Origin: Roseomonas sp. | GTDB taxonomy: Bacteria > Pseudomonadota > Alphaproteobacteria > Acetobacterales > Acetobacteraceae | DNA length: 64,000 bases | Assembly: GCA_031180725.1 (NCBI GenBank) | Contig: JAPSLO010000001.1 | Coordinates: 186,001 to 250,000 of the forward strand | Reading direction: 5' to 3' | Shown: piece after piece, positions 1 to 8,040 of the stretch | How the letters are laid out: every line of letters starts with the position of its first letter | Numbering within the stretch: the stretch's first letter is position 1 | Position numbers and translations under genes: made by a program | Notes under the pieces: generated by a model | Database searches by the model: none | The model's input: only the letters and a program-made list of their open reading frames with translations | What the model was told of the DNA's origin: nothing

Positions 1-728
1 CCCATCCCACCTATGTCGTCGCGCTGGTGACGGAGGGGGCGGAGCGGCTGCGTGTCGGCCGGCAACGGATCCTGGCGCCGGCCGGCAGCCTGATCCTGGT
101 GAACCCGGAGGAGCCGCATGATGGCGAAGCCGGGGTGGAGGCGGGCTGGGCTTATCGCACCTGCTATCCAACCCTGGCGCTGATGCAGTCCGTGGCGGAG
201 GAGATTGGCCTGCCGCGCCCGCCGCTATTCGCCGCGCCGCTGGTGGCGGATGAGGAGGTGGCGCGGGCCTTCGCCGGCGCGCATTGGGCCGCGGCCGGTT
301 CGGATGCGCTGGAGGCGGAGACGGCCATGCTGCTGGCCTTGCGGCTGCTGCTGCGGCGGCATGCGAATGGCGTGATGCCCGGCGATGTGCCGGCGGCTGG
401 CGGGGCGCGGGGGAGGGTGGCGCTGTATCGGGAGGCCATCGAGGCGTCGCTGACGGAGGAGCCTGCGTTGGCAGTACTGGCTGCGCTGGCGGGTGTCACG
501 CGTTTCCAGGTGATCCGCGATTTCAGGCGCGAGTTGGGGCTCGCGCCGGGCGCTTATCTGCGGGGCCGGCGGCTGCATCGGGCGGCCACCTTGATGGCGC
601 GTGGCGAGCCTTTGGCCCAGGTCGCGCAGGAGGCCGGCTTCGCCGACCAGAGCCACCTGACCCGCGCCTTTGTCGCCGCGCATGGCGTCACGCCCGGCGC
701 CTGGCGTCGCGCAATGCGCCAAAACTGA
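1..728 (+). CDS. AraC-family transcriptional regulator (5' end outside window)
   Basis: A DNA-binding transcription activator. The reading frame is open from base 3, upstream of the first possible GTG at 27, and that upstream part (HPTYVVALV) fits the start of an AraC-type cupin sensor domain, so the gene is cut by the window edge. The first ~100 visible residues form the ligand-binding cupin (APAGSLILVNPEEPHDG). The last ~100 hold two helix-turn-helix motifs (LAGVTRFQVIRDFRRELG, then AQEAGFADQSHLTRAF), which are the AraC signature. A strong terminator follows at 770-797. The ligand is unknown; relatives often control transport or catabolic genes nearby. Confidence 0.9.
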   Translation, partial: HPTYVVALVTEGAERLRVGRQRILAPAGSLILVNPEEPHDGEAGVEAGWAYRTCYPTLALMQSVAEEIGLPRPPLFAAPLVADEEVARAFAGAHWAAAGSDALEAETAMLLALRLLLRRHANGVMPGDVPAAGGARGRVALYREAIEASLTEEPALAVLAALAGVTRFQVIRDFRRELGLAPGAYLRGRRLHRAATLMARGEPLAQVAQEAGFADQSHLTRAFVAAHGVTPGAWRRAMRQN

Positions 729-769
729 CGGGGACCAGGGGCCCACTGGCCCTTAGCCGGTGGGCTGCG

Positions 770-797
770 GGGAGGGCGGAGCCCTCCCTGCTTTTTC
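770..797 (+). terminator. Rho-independent terminator after the AraC gene
   Basis: An 8-bp perfect stem, GGGAGGGC (770-777) with GCCCTCCC (781-788) around a GGA loop, is followed by TG and then CTTTTTCTTT. It lies 41 bases beyond the AraC stop codon. Confidence 0.85.
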
Positions 798-937
798 TTT
801 GTGCCGATTTTAGGCGTATCTGATTTTGTTTTAGGCGCCCCGTGTTTGTCTGCCGATGATTGGTGCAATTCGCCGCTTGCGGTCCCTTGTCGCTCACGCG
901 CCCATTTCGCGGAGCCAAGACAGGGAGACGGGCGAAG

Positions 938-1963
938 ATGAGCTTCCAACTGTCCCGCCGCGGCGCGCTGGCGCTGGGCGCCGCCGCGCTCGCCGCGCCG
1001 CGTGTCGTCACCGCGCAGGCGCTGCACCGCGTGCGCTTCACGCTGGACTGGACCTTCCACGGATCCTACGCCTTCGCCGCCGCCGGCGAGCGCAACGGCA
1101 TCTTCCGCGACAGCGGCGTGGAGTTTGCCATCACGCGCGGCTACGGATCGGGCCGCGTGCCGGTGGATATCGCCGCCGGCACTTATGACATCGGCATCGG
1201 CGACATGACGCCGGCCATCCGCTTTATGGCGGAGAACCCGGACCGGCAGATCGTGGCGGTGGCGATTGTCTACGACCAGTCGCCGGCCTGCTGCACGGTC
1301 CGCGCGGATGGGCCGATCACCGACCCGAAAATGCTGGAAGGCAAGACCCTGGCCGCGCCGGAATTCGACGGCGGACGGCAGATCTTCCCGCTCTTCGCGC
1401 GCGCCGTGGGCATCGACGCCGGCAAGGTAAGCTGGAACAGCATCAGCCCGGAACTGCGGGAGCCGATGCTGGTGCAGCGCCGCGCGGATGGCATCACCGG
1501 CTTCATCACCTCCACCGGGCTGAGCCTGAAGGCGCTGGGCATGGATTGGCCGCAGCAGCGCATCTTTCGCTACAAGAATTACGGGCTGGACTACTACGGC
1601 TCCGGCCTGATCACCACGCGCAGCTTCCTGCGCGAAAGGCCGGAAGCGGCGCGCGCCGCCATCGGCGCCCTGCTCAAGGCCAGCCTCTGGGCCTATCGCA
1701 ACCCGGACCAGGCGATCAGCTACCTGAAGCAGCGCGAATCACTCACCGATGTGGCGATCGAGACCGAACGCCAGCAGGTGACCTTCAACGAGATGATGGT
1801 CAGCGACACGGTGCGCGAGAATGGGTTGAGCCATTTCGAGGCCCGGCGCGCGCAGACGCAGATCGACGGGATCGTGGAGGCCTTCGGCCTGCCCAGGAAC
1901 CCGAGCGTGGACGAGATCTTCGACGGGCGCTTCCTGCCGGCGGCGGGGGAGCTGAAGCTGTAG
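938..1963 (+). CDS. ABC transporter substrate-binding protein, NMT1/THI5-like
   Basis: A periplasmic receptor that would deliver an aromatic, sulfonate or pyrimidine-like solute to an ABC importer. The ATG at 938 is preferred over the upstream ATG at 860: it gives a Tat-like leader (SRRGALALGAAALAAPRVVTAQA) and is preceded by a GGAGACGGGCGAAG ribosome site. The mature 310 residues show NMT1 features: FTLDWTFHGSYAF near the start, a GYGSGRVPVDIAAGTYDIGIGD stretch, and a conserved NYGLDYYG segment. No permease or ATPase gene is in view, so it is either an orphan receptor or its partners lie elsewhere. The true ligand cannot be read from sequence. Confidence 0.88.
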   Translation: MSFQLSRRGALALGAAALAAPRVVTAQALHRVRFTLDWTFHGSYAFAAAGERNGIFRDSGVEFAITRGYGSGRVPVDIAAGTYDIGIGDMTPAIRFMAENPDRQIVAVAIVYDQSPACCTVRADGPITDPKMLEGKTLAAPEFDGGRQIFPLFARAVGIDAGKVSWNSISPELREPMLVQRRADGITGFITSTGLSLKALGMDWPQQRIFRYKNYGLDYYGSGLITTRSFLRERPEAARAAIGALLKASLWAYRNPDQAISYLKQRESLTDVAIETERQQVTFNEMMVSDTVRENGLSHFEARRAQTQIDGIVEAFGLPRNPSVDEIFDGRFLPAAGELKL

Positions 1964-1968
1964 CGTTC

Positions 1969-1987
1969 GCGGGGGCGCCACCCCCGC
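1969..1987. terminator. GC-rich hairpin between convergent genes
   Basis: GCGGGGG (1969-1975) pairs with CCCCCGC (1981-1987) around a 5-base loop. It lies between the ends of the solute receptor gene and the VOC gene. There is no T-run, so termination is only a possibility. Confidence 0.35.
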
Positions 1988-2024
1988 AACCCGGCTGGGG
2001 GCGGAGGCCGCCCAGGTTCCACCG

Positions 2025-2534
2025 TCAGTCGGCCTCGGCCAGCAGGGCGCGCAGATCCAGGCGGCGCGTGACCATAGCCAGCTTGCCCTCCGGCGTGCGG
2101 GGCCAGTCCTCCGGCGCCCGGTCGCGATACAGCTCCACCCCATTGCCGTCGGGGTCCCGCAGATAGAGCGCTTCCGACACGCCATGGTCGGAGGCACCCT
2201 CCAGCGGATAGTCTGCCTCCACCAGCCGCTTCAGCGCCTGCGCCAGCGCCTTCCGGTCCGGGTAGAGCAGGGCGACATGGTAGAGGCCCGTGGTGCCCGG
2301 GGCGGGTGGGCGACCGCCGGCGCTTTCCCAGGTGTTCAATGCGATGTGGTGGTGATAGCCGTCCGAGGAGAGGAACACCGCCTGGTCGGCATAGCGCTGT
2401 TGCTCCTCCAGCCCGATCAGGTCGCGCCAGAAGCCCAGCGCCCGCTCCAGTTCCGCCACCTTCAAATGGACATGACCGATCCGTACGCCCTTCACGGTGG
2501 CGACCGGGCGCACAGGCTCAAGGGCGGCGGACAT
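2025..2534 (-). CDS. VOC-family protein (CatE-like extradiol dioxygenase fold)
   Basis: A 169-residue vicinal-oxygen-chelate enzyme. Two beta-alpha-beta modules are visible. Candidate metal ligands are H23 in GHVHLKV, H86 in LYHVALLYPD and E134 in GNGVELYRD, in the order and spacing of glyoxalase/dioxygenase proteins. The HHHIALNTW segment and the DPDGNGVELY motif are typical of CatE-like catechol 2,3-dioxygenase proteins. It may cleave a catechol-like ring or act as a lyase; the sequence does not decide. It stands alone, convergent with the upstream receptor gene. Confidence 0.85.
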   Translation of the reverse strand: MSAALEPVRPVATVKGVRIGHVHLKVAELERALGFWRDLIGLEEQQRYADQAVFLSSDGYHHHIALNTWESAGGRPPAPGTTGLYHVALLYPDRKALAQALKRLVEADYPLEGASDHGVSEALYLRDPDGNGVELYRDRAPEDWPRTPEGKLAMVTRRLDLRALLAEAD

Positions 2535-2637
2535 GGCGATGTCTCCTGCTGGTGCGGGACAACATGGGCAAGCCGGGGCCGGCCTTCCAATGGGCGCGAC
2601 GGATAGGGGCCATTCCAGCCGGCGATGAAGGGCGGCT

Positions 2638-4305
2638 TCACCCCTCCGCAGGGCCGGAATCCAGGATCATGCGCACCTGCCGGGCCAGCTCGCTGCGCCG
2701 GTAGGGCTTCGGGATCACGGGGAAACCGTGCGGGTGGCTGCCGCCGCTGGCCGCTTCCTCCCGCGGGTCCACGAAGCCGGTGGAGAGCAGCACGCGCAGC
2801 CGCGGGCGCTGGCGCCGCGCCTCCGTGGCCAGGCGGATGCCGTTCATCCCGCCGGGCATCACGACATCGGTGAAGAGAAGATCCACGGCGAAGCCGGGAT
2901 CGGACAGCAGCGCCAGCGCCGTCCGCGCCTCCGGCGCGGTGCGCACGCGGTAGCCGAGGTCCGACAGCACGCTCTCGGCCAGTTCCAGCACTTCGGCATT
3001 GTCGTCCACGATCAGGATGGATTCGCCGCCGCCGGCGGGCTCGGCCGGGGCGCGGCGGGTGACATTGGAGGCGGGTACTTCCTGCGCAGCGACGGCGGGG
3101 AAGCGCAGCCGCACCGTGGTGCCGGCGCCGGGCTGACTCTCGATGCGCAGATGCCCGCCGGATTGCCGCACGAAGCCATAGACCTGCGCCAGGCCGAGGC
3201 CGGAGCCGCGGCCAACCTCCTTCGTGGTGAAGAAGGGCTCCGTCACGCGGTCCAGGATCTCCGGCGCGATGCCCTGGCCTTCGTCGCGCAGCGCCACTTC
3301 CACGAAATCGGGGGCGCCGGGGCTCTCCTCGTCAGGAGTGGAGTCGGCGCGGGCCTCGCTGGCAGGGACGAGGCGGGTGGAAAGCGTGGCTTCCCCTCCA
3401 CGAGGCATGGCGTCGCGGGCATTAAACAGCAGGTTCAGCAGCGCGGCTTCCAGCTGCTCGGCATCCAGCCGCGCCAACGGCAGGGTGGGCGCCAGCTCGA
3501 ACCTCAGCCGGAGCTTGGGGCCCAGGCTGCGCGACAGCAGCTCCGCCAAGGCTGAGAGCGTGCCATTCACATCCACCGGGCGGCCATCCAGCCGCTGGCG
3601 GCGGGCGAAGGCCAGCAATTGCCGGGTGAGCTGCACGCCGCGGCGGGCGGCTTCCAGCGCACCCTGGCGCCGGCGCTCGGCACGCGAATCGCCGGATTGC
3701 GCGACGGTGGGGCGCAACATCTCCAGGCTGCCGATCACCACCTGCAGCAGGTTGTTGAAGTCATGCGCCAGGCCGCCGGTGAGCTGGCCCAGCGCCTCCA
3801 TCCGCCGGGCGCGCTGCAACGCCGCCTCGGCCTCCCGCCGCCGCGTCACGTCGAGCTGCGAGCCGAAGTAGTAGAGCAGCCTGCCATCCGCGGCGAAGAC
3901 CGGCGAGAGGAACAGCGCATTCCAGAAGGGCCGGCCATCCTTGCGGTAGTTCAGGACCTCCAGCGAAATGTCGGTGCGTGCGGCGAGCGCGGCGCGGATC
4001 ATCGCCACCGCTTCCGCATCCGTGCCCGGCCCCTGCAGGAAACGGCAGTTGCGCCCGATCACCTCCTCCGAGGTGTAGCCGGTGAGCTGCAGGAAGGCGT
4101 GATTGGCGAAGACGATCGGCGTGTCATGCTGATTGGGGTCGGTGACCACCATCGGCATGCGTGTCATCTCGACCGCCGCGAAGAAGATGTCGTCGCGCCC
4201 CAAGGGCTGGTGCACGGCGACCGGCGGGCGGGGCGGCTGGACAGCAAGAGGCTCCGCCGGCGCCGCCTCGGCCTCCGGGTCCTGATTCGAGGGCGTGCGA
4301 TCCAC
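2638..4305 (-). CDS. LOV-domain hybrid histidine kinase (blue-light sensor)
   Basis: A cytoplasmic sensor kinase of 555 residues with no membrane segment. Residues ~40-155 form a PAS/LOV domain carrying GRNCRFLQGPGTD, in which Cys87 should form the light-driven flavin adduct. A HisKA domain follows, with phospho-acceptor His181 (GLAHDFNNLL), then an HATPase_c domain (N-box near NLLFNARDAM, G-boxes DEGQGI and GRGSGLGL). Residues ~430-550 form a receiver domain with Asp480 (LLFTDVVMPGG) and Lys533. The sequence therefore predicts light-regulated phosphotransfer ending in its own receiver. It lies directly downstream of rpoH on the same strand, with a terminator between them, so co-transcription is doubtful. 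Confidence 0.95.
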   Translation of the reverse strand: MDRTPSNQDPEAEAAPAEPLAVQPPRPPVAVHQPLGRDDIFFAAVEMTRMPMVVTDPNQHDTPIVFANHAFLQLTGYTSEEVIGRNCRFLQGPGTDAEAVAMIRAALAARTDISLEVLNYRKDGRPFWNALFLSPVFAADGRLLYYFGSQLDVTRRREAEAALQRARRMEALGQLTGGLAHDFNNLLQVVIGSLEMLRPTVAQSGDSRAERRRQGALEAARRGVQLTRQLLAFARRQRLDGRPVDVNGTLSALAELLSRSLGPKLRLRFELAPTLPLARLDAEQLEAALLNLLFNARDAMPRGGEATLSTRLVPASEARADSTPDEESPGAPDFVEVALRDEGQGIAPEILDRVTEPFFTTKEVGRGSGLGLAQVYGFVRQSGGHLRIESQPGAGTTVRLRFPAVAAQEVPASNVTRRAPAEPAGGGESILIVDDNAEVLELAESVLSDLGYRVRTAPEARTALALLSDPGFAVDLLFTDVVMPGGMNGIRLATEARRQRPRLRVLLSTGFVDPREEAASGGSHPHGFPVIPKPYRRSELARQVRMILDSGPAEG

Positions 4306-4317
4306 GGTTCACCAGAA

Positions 4318-4351
4318 GCAAAACAGCCGAAAGCAGTTCCTTCCGGCTGTT
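4318..4351 (-). terminator. Rho-independent terminator after rpoH
   Basis: Read on the minus strand, AACAGCCG and CGGCTGTT form an 8-bp stem (4344-4351 with 4322-4329), followed by TTTTGCTTC. It lies between the rpoH stop codon and the LOV kinase start. Confidence 0.75.
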
Positions 4352-4408
4352 CAATTTACCTCCGGGTTGGGAGTTCCGGCCCGTTTTCGCGGGCCAGCAG
4401 CGGGGCGG

Positions 4409-5293
4409 CTAGCCGACCGCCAGCCGCCGCTCCACGATCTGGGACTTCATGCTCTTCTGCAGCTTCTCGAAGGCGCGCACCTCGATCTGGCGCACGCGCT
4501 CGCGGCTGATGTTGTACTGCTGGCTCAACTCCTCGAGCGTGGTCGGCTCGTCCTTCAGCCGGCGCTCGATCAGGATGTGGCGCTCGCGGTCGTTGAGCGT
4601 CTTCAGCGCCTCGCCCAGAAGTTGACGGCGGTTGGTCATGTCCTCCCGCTCGGCCAGCTCCTCCTCCTGGCTCTCACTCTCATCCACCAGCCAGTCCTGC
4701 CACTCGCCTTCGGAATCGGCGCGGACGGGAGCGTTCAGGCTGTTGTCCGGCGAAGAGAGGCGCCGGTTCATGCTGACCACGTCCTGCTCGGGCACCTGCA
4801 GGGTGCGGGCGATCTTCTCCACCTGCTCGGGGTGAAGGTCGCCTTCCTCCAGCGCGGACATCTGGCCCTTCAGGCGGCGCAGATTGAAAAAGAGCTTCTT
4901 CTGGGCCGCCGTCGTGCCCATCTTCACCAGCGACCAGCTGTGGAGGATGTATTCCTGGATGGCGGCACGGATCCACCACATGGCATAGGTGGCCAGGCGG
5001 AAGCCGCGGTCCGGATCGAACCGCTTCACCGCCTGCATCATGCCGACATTGCCTTCCGAGATCAGCTCGCCCACCGGCAGGCCATAGCCGCGGTAGCCCA
5101 TGGCGATCTTGGCCACGAGACGGAGGTGCGAGGTGACCAGCTTGTGAGCGGCCTGCTCGTCGCCTTCTTCCTTCCACCGCTTCGAGAGGGCGTATTCTTC
5201 CTCGGCGGTGAGCATCGGGAACTTACGGATCTCCTGGAGGTACCGGGCGAGGTTGCCCTCCGGGGCGATCGGGATGGACATGCTGGAAGCCAT
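4409..5293 (-). CDS. rpoH: RNA polymerase sigma factor RpoH (sigma-32)
   Basis: The heat-shock sigma factor, which directs RNA polymerase to chaperone and protease promoters. It has 294 residues. Region 2 is clear (GNVGMMQAVKRFDPDRGFRL, then ATYAMWWIRAAIQEY), as is the RpoH box QKKLFFNLRRLK, which separates it from RpoD. Region 4 carries the helix-turn-helix YNISRERVRQIEVRAFEKL. An ATG at 5389 is in frame, but the start at 5293 (MASSMSIPIAPEGNL) has an AGGAGG site nine bases upstream and matches the family N-terminus. The neighbours, a RluA-family synthase and a DUF6476-type protein, are common companions in alphaproteobacteria. A terminator follows at 4318-4351. Confidence 0.97.
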   Translation of the reverse strand: MASSMSIPIAPEGNLARYLQEIRKFPMLTAEEEYALSKRWKEEGDEQAAHKLVTSHLRLVAKIAMGYRGYGLPVGELISEGNVGMMQAVKRFDPDRGFRLATYAMWWIRAAIQEYILHSWSLVKMGTTAAQKKLFFNLRRLKGQMSALEEGDLHPEQVEKIARTLQVPEQDVVSMNRRLSSPDNSLNAPVRADSEGEWQDWLVDESESQEEELAEREDMTNRRQLLGEALKTLNDRERHILIERRLKDEPTTLEELSQQYNISRERVRQIEVRAFEKLQKSMKSQIVERRLAVG

Positions 5294-5593
5294 CTGGAAC
5301 TTGCCTCCTGCGCCGTCCTCGGCCCCCCAAGATGGCGGGGCGGTGAACGGGCTTTTCTGATGACCGGGTATTCGGTCCGCCAACGCCACCCGGGCCCTCC
5401 CGTGCTGCGTCGCCCCCGGTCACGAGACTGGGAGAGCGGCAGGCGGGGCTTCTGAGTTCGGCTGGAACTTCGCGGAGAAGACCGTTCCGGTTCCGGCAAC
5501 CCGAGGGGCAGCGGCACCCATGCTGCGTTGACGAAAGGATATTTAGCCGATCAGGGGCGGGGAGTCCAGTAAAACCCGACCCGCAAACTCGGT
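5294..5593. promoter_or_regulatory. rpoH leader and promoter region
   Basis: These 300 bases carry no gene. They contain the rpoH ribosome site (AGGAGG near 5303) and an AT-rich patch (TAAATAT on the minus strand near 5540) within GC-rich DNA, which is where a promoter would be expected. No convincing -35/-10 pair or sigma-32 consensus could be assigned by eye. Confidence 0.35.
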
Positions 5594-6661
5594 TTACGTC
5601 CTGTAATCTTTCGAGACATTCCCCCCCAACAGCGTGAGCAGCGCCGCCATGTCTGGCGGCGGCGGGGCGTGGAAGTTGAGCGCCCGGCCGGTGACCGGAT
5701 GGCGGAAGCCCAGGGTTTCCGCGTGCAGCGCCTGGCGCGGGAAGGCCAGCAGGGCGTCCCGCGCGGGCTCCGGCAGCAGCCGGGCGGCGGCCGGCGTGCG
5801 GCGCAGATAGACAGGGTCGCCCACGATCGGGTGGTTGATATGGGACAGGTGAACGCGGATTTGATGGGTGCGCCCTGTCGCCAGCCGGCAGCGCAGCAGG
5901 GCTGCCGCCGCGCCGAAGCCGCGTTCCAGCCGCCAGCGGGTGAGGGCGGGCTTGCCGCCGCGCTCCACCACCGCCATGCGCTTCCGGTCGGCGGGGTGGC
6001 GGCCGATCGGGGCTTCGATCTCGCCTTGGGTGGCGGCGGGCAGGCCCCAGCACAGCGCCAAGTATTCCCGGTCCAGGTCGCGGCTGGCGAAGGCGGCGGA
6101 CAAGGCCGTATGGGCGCGTTCCGTCTTTGCCACCACCATGACGCCAGAGGTGTCCTTGTCCAGCCGGTGGACGATGCCGGGTCGGGCCTCGCCGCCGATG
6201 CCGGTCAGGTCCTCTCCCGCATGGGCCAGCACGGCGTTCACCAGGGTGCCGTGCTGATTGCCGGGGGCGGGATGCACCACCAGCCCGGCCGGCTTGTCCA
6301 GCACGATCAGGTCGCGGTCCTCAAACAGGATGGTCAGCGGCATGGCCTGGGGCAGGGGGGTGGCCGGCGCCGCGGGGGGGATGCGCAGCGCATAGCGTGC
6401 CCCGGCGCGCACGGCCTCGGCCGGGTCGGTGAGAGGCTGGCCGTCGCGGCTGGCCAGGCCGGCCTCGATCAGCGCCTTGACACGGGACCGCGAGAGGCCC
6501 TCCAGGGCGGAGGCGAGGAAGCGGTCGGCGCGCGTGCCGGCGGCCTCAGGGGGCGCGGTCGCCTCCTGGGTGGTCTCGCGGGCCGGATCGGTGGGGGATG
6601 GCGTGGCAGCGCTCAAATGGCTTGTGGGGGTGATGGGGGTGTTGATCGTCGCCGGCATCAT
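5594..6661 (-). CDS. RluA/RluD-family rRNA pseudouridine synthase
   Basis: Isomerises specific uridines in 23S rRNA to pseudouridine. Residues ~42-95 form an S4 RNA-binding domain (TRADRFLASALEGLSRSRVKALIEAG). The catalytic domain carries GIVHRLDKDTSGVMVVAK with its active-site aspartate, and the later motifs LATGRTHQIRVHLSH and GDPVY. The ~40 residues before the S4 domain are low-complexity and lack a good ribosome site, and they overlap the divergent gene at 6606. The true start may therefore lie inside, possibly at a TTG near 6616. RluD (positions 1911, 1915 and 1917) is the likely specificity but is not proven. Confidence 0.93.
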   Translation of the reverse strand: MMPATINTPITPTSHLSAATPSPTDPARETTQEATAPPEAAGTRADRFLASALEGLSRSRVKALIEAGLASRDGQPLTDPAEAVRAGARYALRIPPAAPATPLPQAMPLTILFEDRDLIVLDKPAGLVVHPAPGNQHGTLVNAVLAHAGEDLTGIGGEARPGIVHRLDKDTSGVMVVAKTERAHTALSAAFASRDLDREYLALCWGLPAATQGEIEAPIGRHPADRKRMAVVERGGKPALTRWRLERGFGAAAALLRCRLATGRTHQIRVHLSHINHPIVGDPVYLRRTPAAARLLPEPARDALLAFPRQALHAETLGFRHPVTGRALNFHAPPPPDMAALLTLLGGNVSKDYRT

Positions 6662-6881
6662 GGCGCTGGCGCTGGTGATCGCCCAGCGTCTGGGCAGCGG
6701 AAGTGATAGCGCGGCTGTCGGCGCGCGGCATCTGGGCCAACCCGCTGGGTCGCGAATCCTTTCCGTGGCGATGGCGGGCGACCGGCTGGCGGTGCTGGTG
6801 GTGCGGCCAGACGGGGAGCGCCTTCTGCTGGTGGAGCCGCGCCAAGGCCGAGTGGTGGGAGAGCTGCGGGCCGCCGAGTGA
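6606..6881 (+). CDS. DUF6476-like small single-pass membrane protein
   Basis: About 91 residues: one N-terminal membrane helix (VGVMGVLIVAGIMALALVIA) followed by a short beta-rich domain (SVAMAGDRLAVLVVRPDGERLLLVEPRQGRVVGEL). The layout and the position beside a RluA-family synthase and rpoH match the DUF6476 family of alphaproteobacteria, whose function is unknown. GTG at 6606 is chosen because GGGGGA lies just upstream; GTG at 6624 or 6630 and ATG at 6633 are alternatives. The 5' end overlaps the divergent pseudouridine synthase gene by 56 bases as annotated. Confidence 0.7.
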   Translation, partial: AALKWLVGVMGVLIVAGIMALALVIAQRLGSGSDSAAVGARHLGQPAGSRILSVAMAGDRLAVLVVRPDGERLLLVEPRQGRVVGELRAAE

Positions 6882-6974
6882 GTCTGCCGCTGGCCATGCA
6901 GGACCGCTTGACCGTGGCGGCGGGCGGCGATAGATGGCGCGCCTCGCCGCTCTTCATCGCGGCGCCGGCCTTGG

Positions 6975-7050
6975 GTCCCATTCGTCTAGAGGCCTAGGAC
7001 ACCGCCCTCTCACGGCGGCAACAGGGGTTCGAATCCCCTATGGGACGCCA
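6975..7050 (+). tRNA. tRNA-Glu (anticodon CTC)
   Basis: A complete cloverleaf can be drawn. The acceptor arms GTCCCAT (6975-6981) and ATGGGAC (7040-7046) pair over 7 bp. The anticodon stem is CCGCC/GGCGG with loop CTCTCAC, giving anticodon CTC, which reads GAG. The T-arm is AGGGG-TTCGAAT-CCCCT, followed by discriminator G and an encoded CCA at 7048-7050. Its 3' end is followed by an integrase fragment, so it probably served as an attachment site. Confidence 0.95.
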
Positions 7051-7139
7051 ACCGCACCCTAAGCGGTCGAGGCACCAGAATACACAGCAGATCAGCGACA
7101 TGCGCCGAGCCCGCCGATACAATGGGCCGATACAAATGC

Positions 7140-7271
7140 ATGCCGCTGATGAGCTACATCCACCGCCATCCCGAAACCGGGGTCTGCCGCTTCCGCCGGG
7201 CCACCAAGGTGTCGAAGGATCTCGGAAGATCCTCTCGTCGCTTAGGGCGCGTGGACAAGCCGGCAGCGTAG
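7140..7271 (+). pseudogene. Tyrosine-recombinase (integrase) N-terminal fragment
   Basis: A 43-codon open frame begins MPLMSYIHRHPETGVCRFRR and continues ATKVSKDLG before going off frame and stopping. This is the typical opening of alphaproteobacterial phage-type integrases, in which a short N-terminal strand region precedes the core-binding domain. No catalytic R-H-R-Y domain follows. It lies 90 bases past the tRNA-Glu 3' end, exactly where an integrase of a tRNA-targeting island would sit. The match rests on pattern recognition over a short stretch. Confidence 0.5.
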
Positions 7272-7329
7272 GGATTCCCTGCTGGGTCCAGGCGTGATTC
7301 CACGCTGACCTCTGGCATGGAGATTGGCG

Positions 7330-8001
7330 TTGATCCGCGGACTGCTGACGGACGGGGAGTGGTCCTTCTTCGAGCCCTTCGTGGTGTCAGTCAGCCCGCT
7401 CGGCGGCAGGCCCGCCCGCGATTACCGGCGCCGGCATCCGGGCTCTGGGACGTGATGCTCGAGGCCTTGGCCGATGGCGGCGGCGAGGCCGACCTTCTGC
7501 AGATGATCGACAGCACCAGCATCCGGGCGCACCACTGAACTGCCGGTGGAAGGGGGGCCTCGTCGAGAGGGTATTGGCCGCTCGCGAGGTGGCTTCACGA
7601 GCAAACTCCACATCCGCGGCAACGCGCACGGCCTGCCCATCGCCTTCCACCTGACCGCTGGGCAGGAGGCCGACTGCTCGAACTACGACGCGCTGGTGGA
7701 GGCACACGACAGCGACCCCGCCACCATCCTCGCCGACAAGGCTACGACAGCGACCCGATCCGGCAGGACCTACGCGACCGCGGCGCCATGCCGGAGGTCC
7801 CGAGCTTGCGGAACCGCTAAGTCCAATCACAGCGTCAGCCGCTCCCTCTACGCCCTCCGCAGCCGCATCGAGTGCTTCATCAACCGCCTCAAGAACAGCC
7901 ACCGCGTCGCCACTCGCCACAACCAGTCCGCCGACAGCTTCCTCGGCTTCGCTACCCTATCCTCAATCCGCCTATGGATCAGATTTGTCCACGCGACCTA
8001 G
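7330..8001 (+). mobile_element. IS5-family transposase remnant
   Basis: Pieces of one transposase appear in order but in different frames. First comes LIRGLLTDGEWSFFEPFVV (from TTG 7330); then, after an internal deletion, LWDVMLEALADGGGEADLLQ with MIDSTSIRAHH and a stop. From 7546 follow GRSRGGFTSKLHIRGNAHGL, LTAGQEADCSN, and the C-terminal RIECFINRLKNSHRVATRHN and FATLSSIRLWIRFVHAT. The DDE residues can be guessed, but the enzyme cannot be made intact: the catalytic core lost a segment and at least two frameshifts and one stop are present. Clear terminal inverted repeats were not found. Confidence 0.85.
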
Positions 8002-8040
8002 GCATTCCGGAGCCCTCCCGCACGATCCGCAGAGGTCGAT

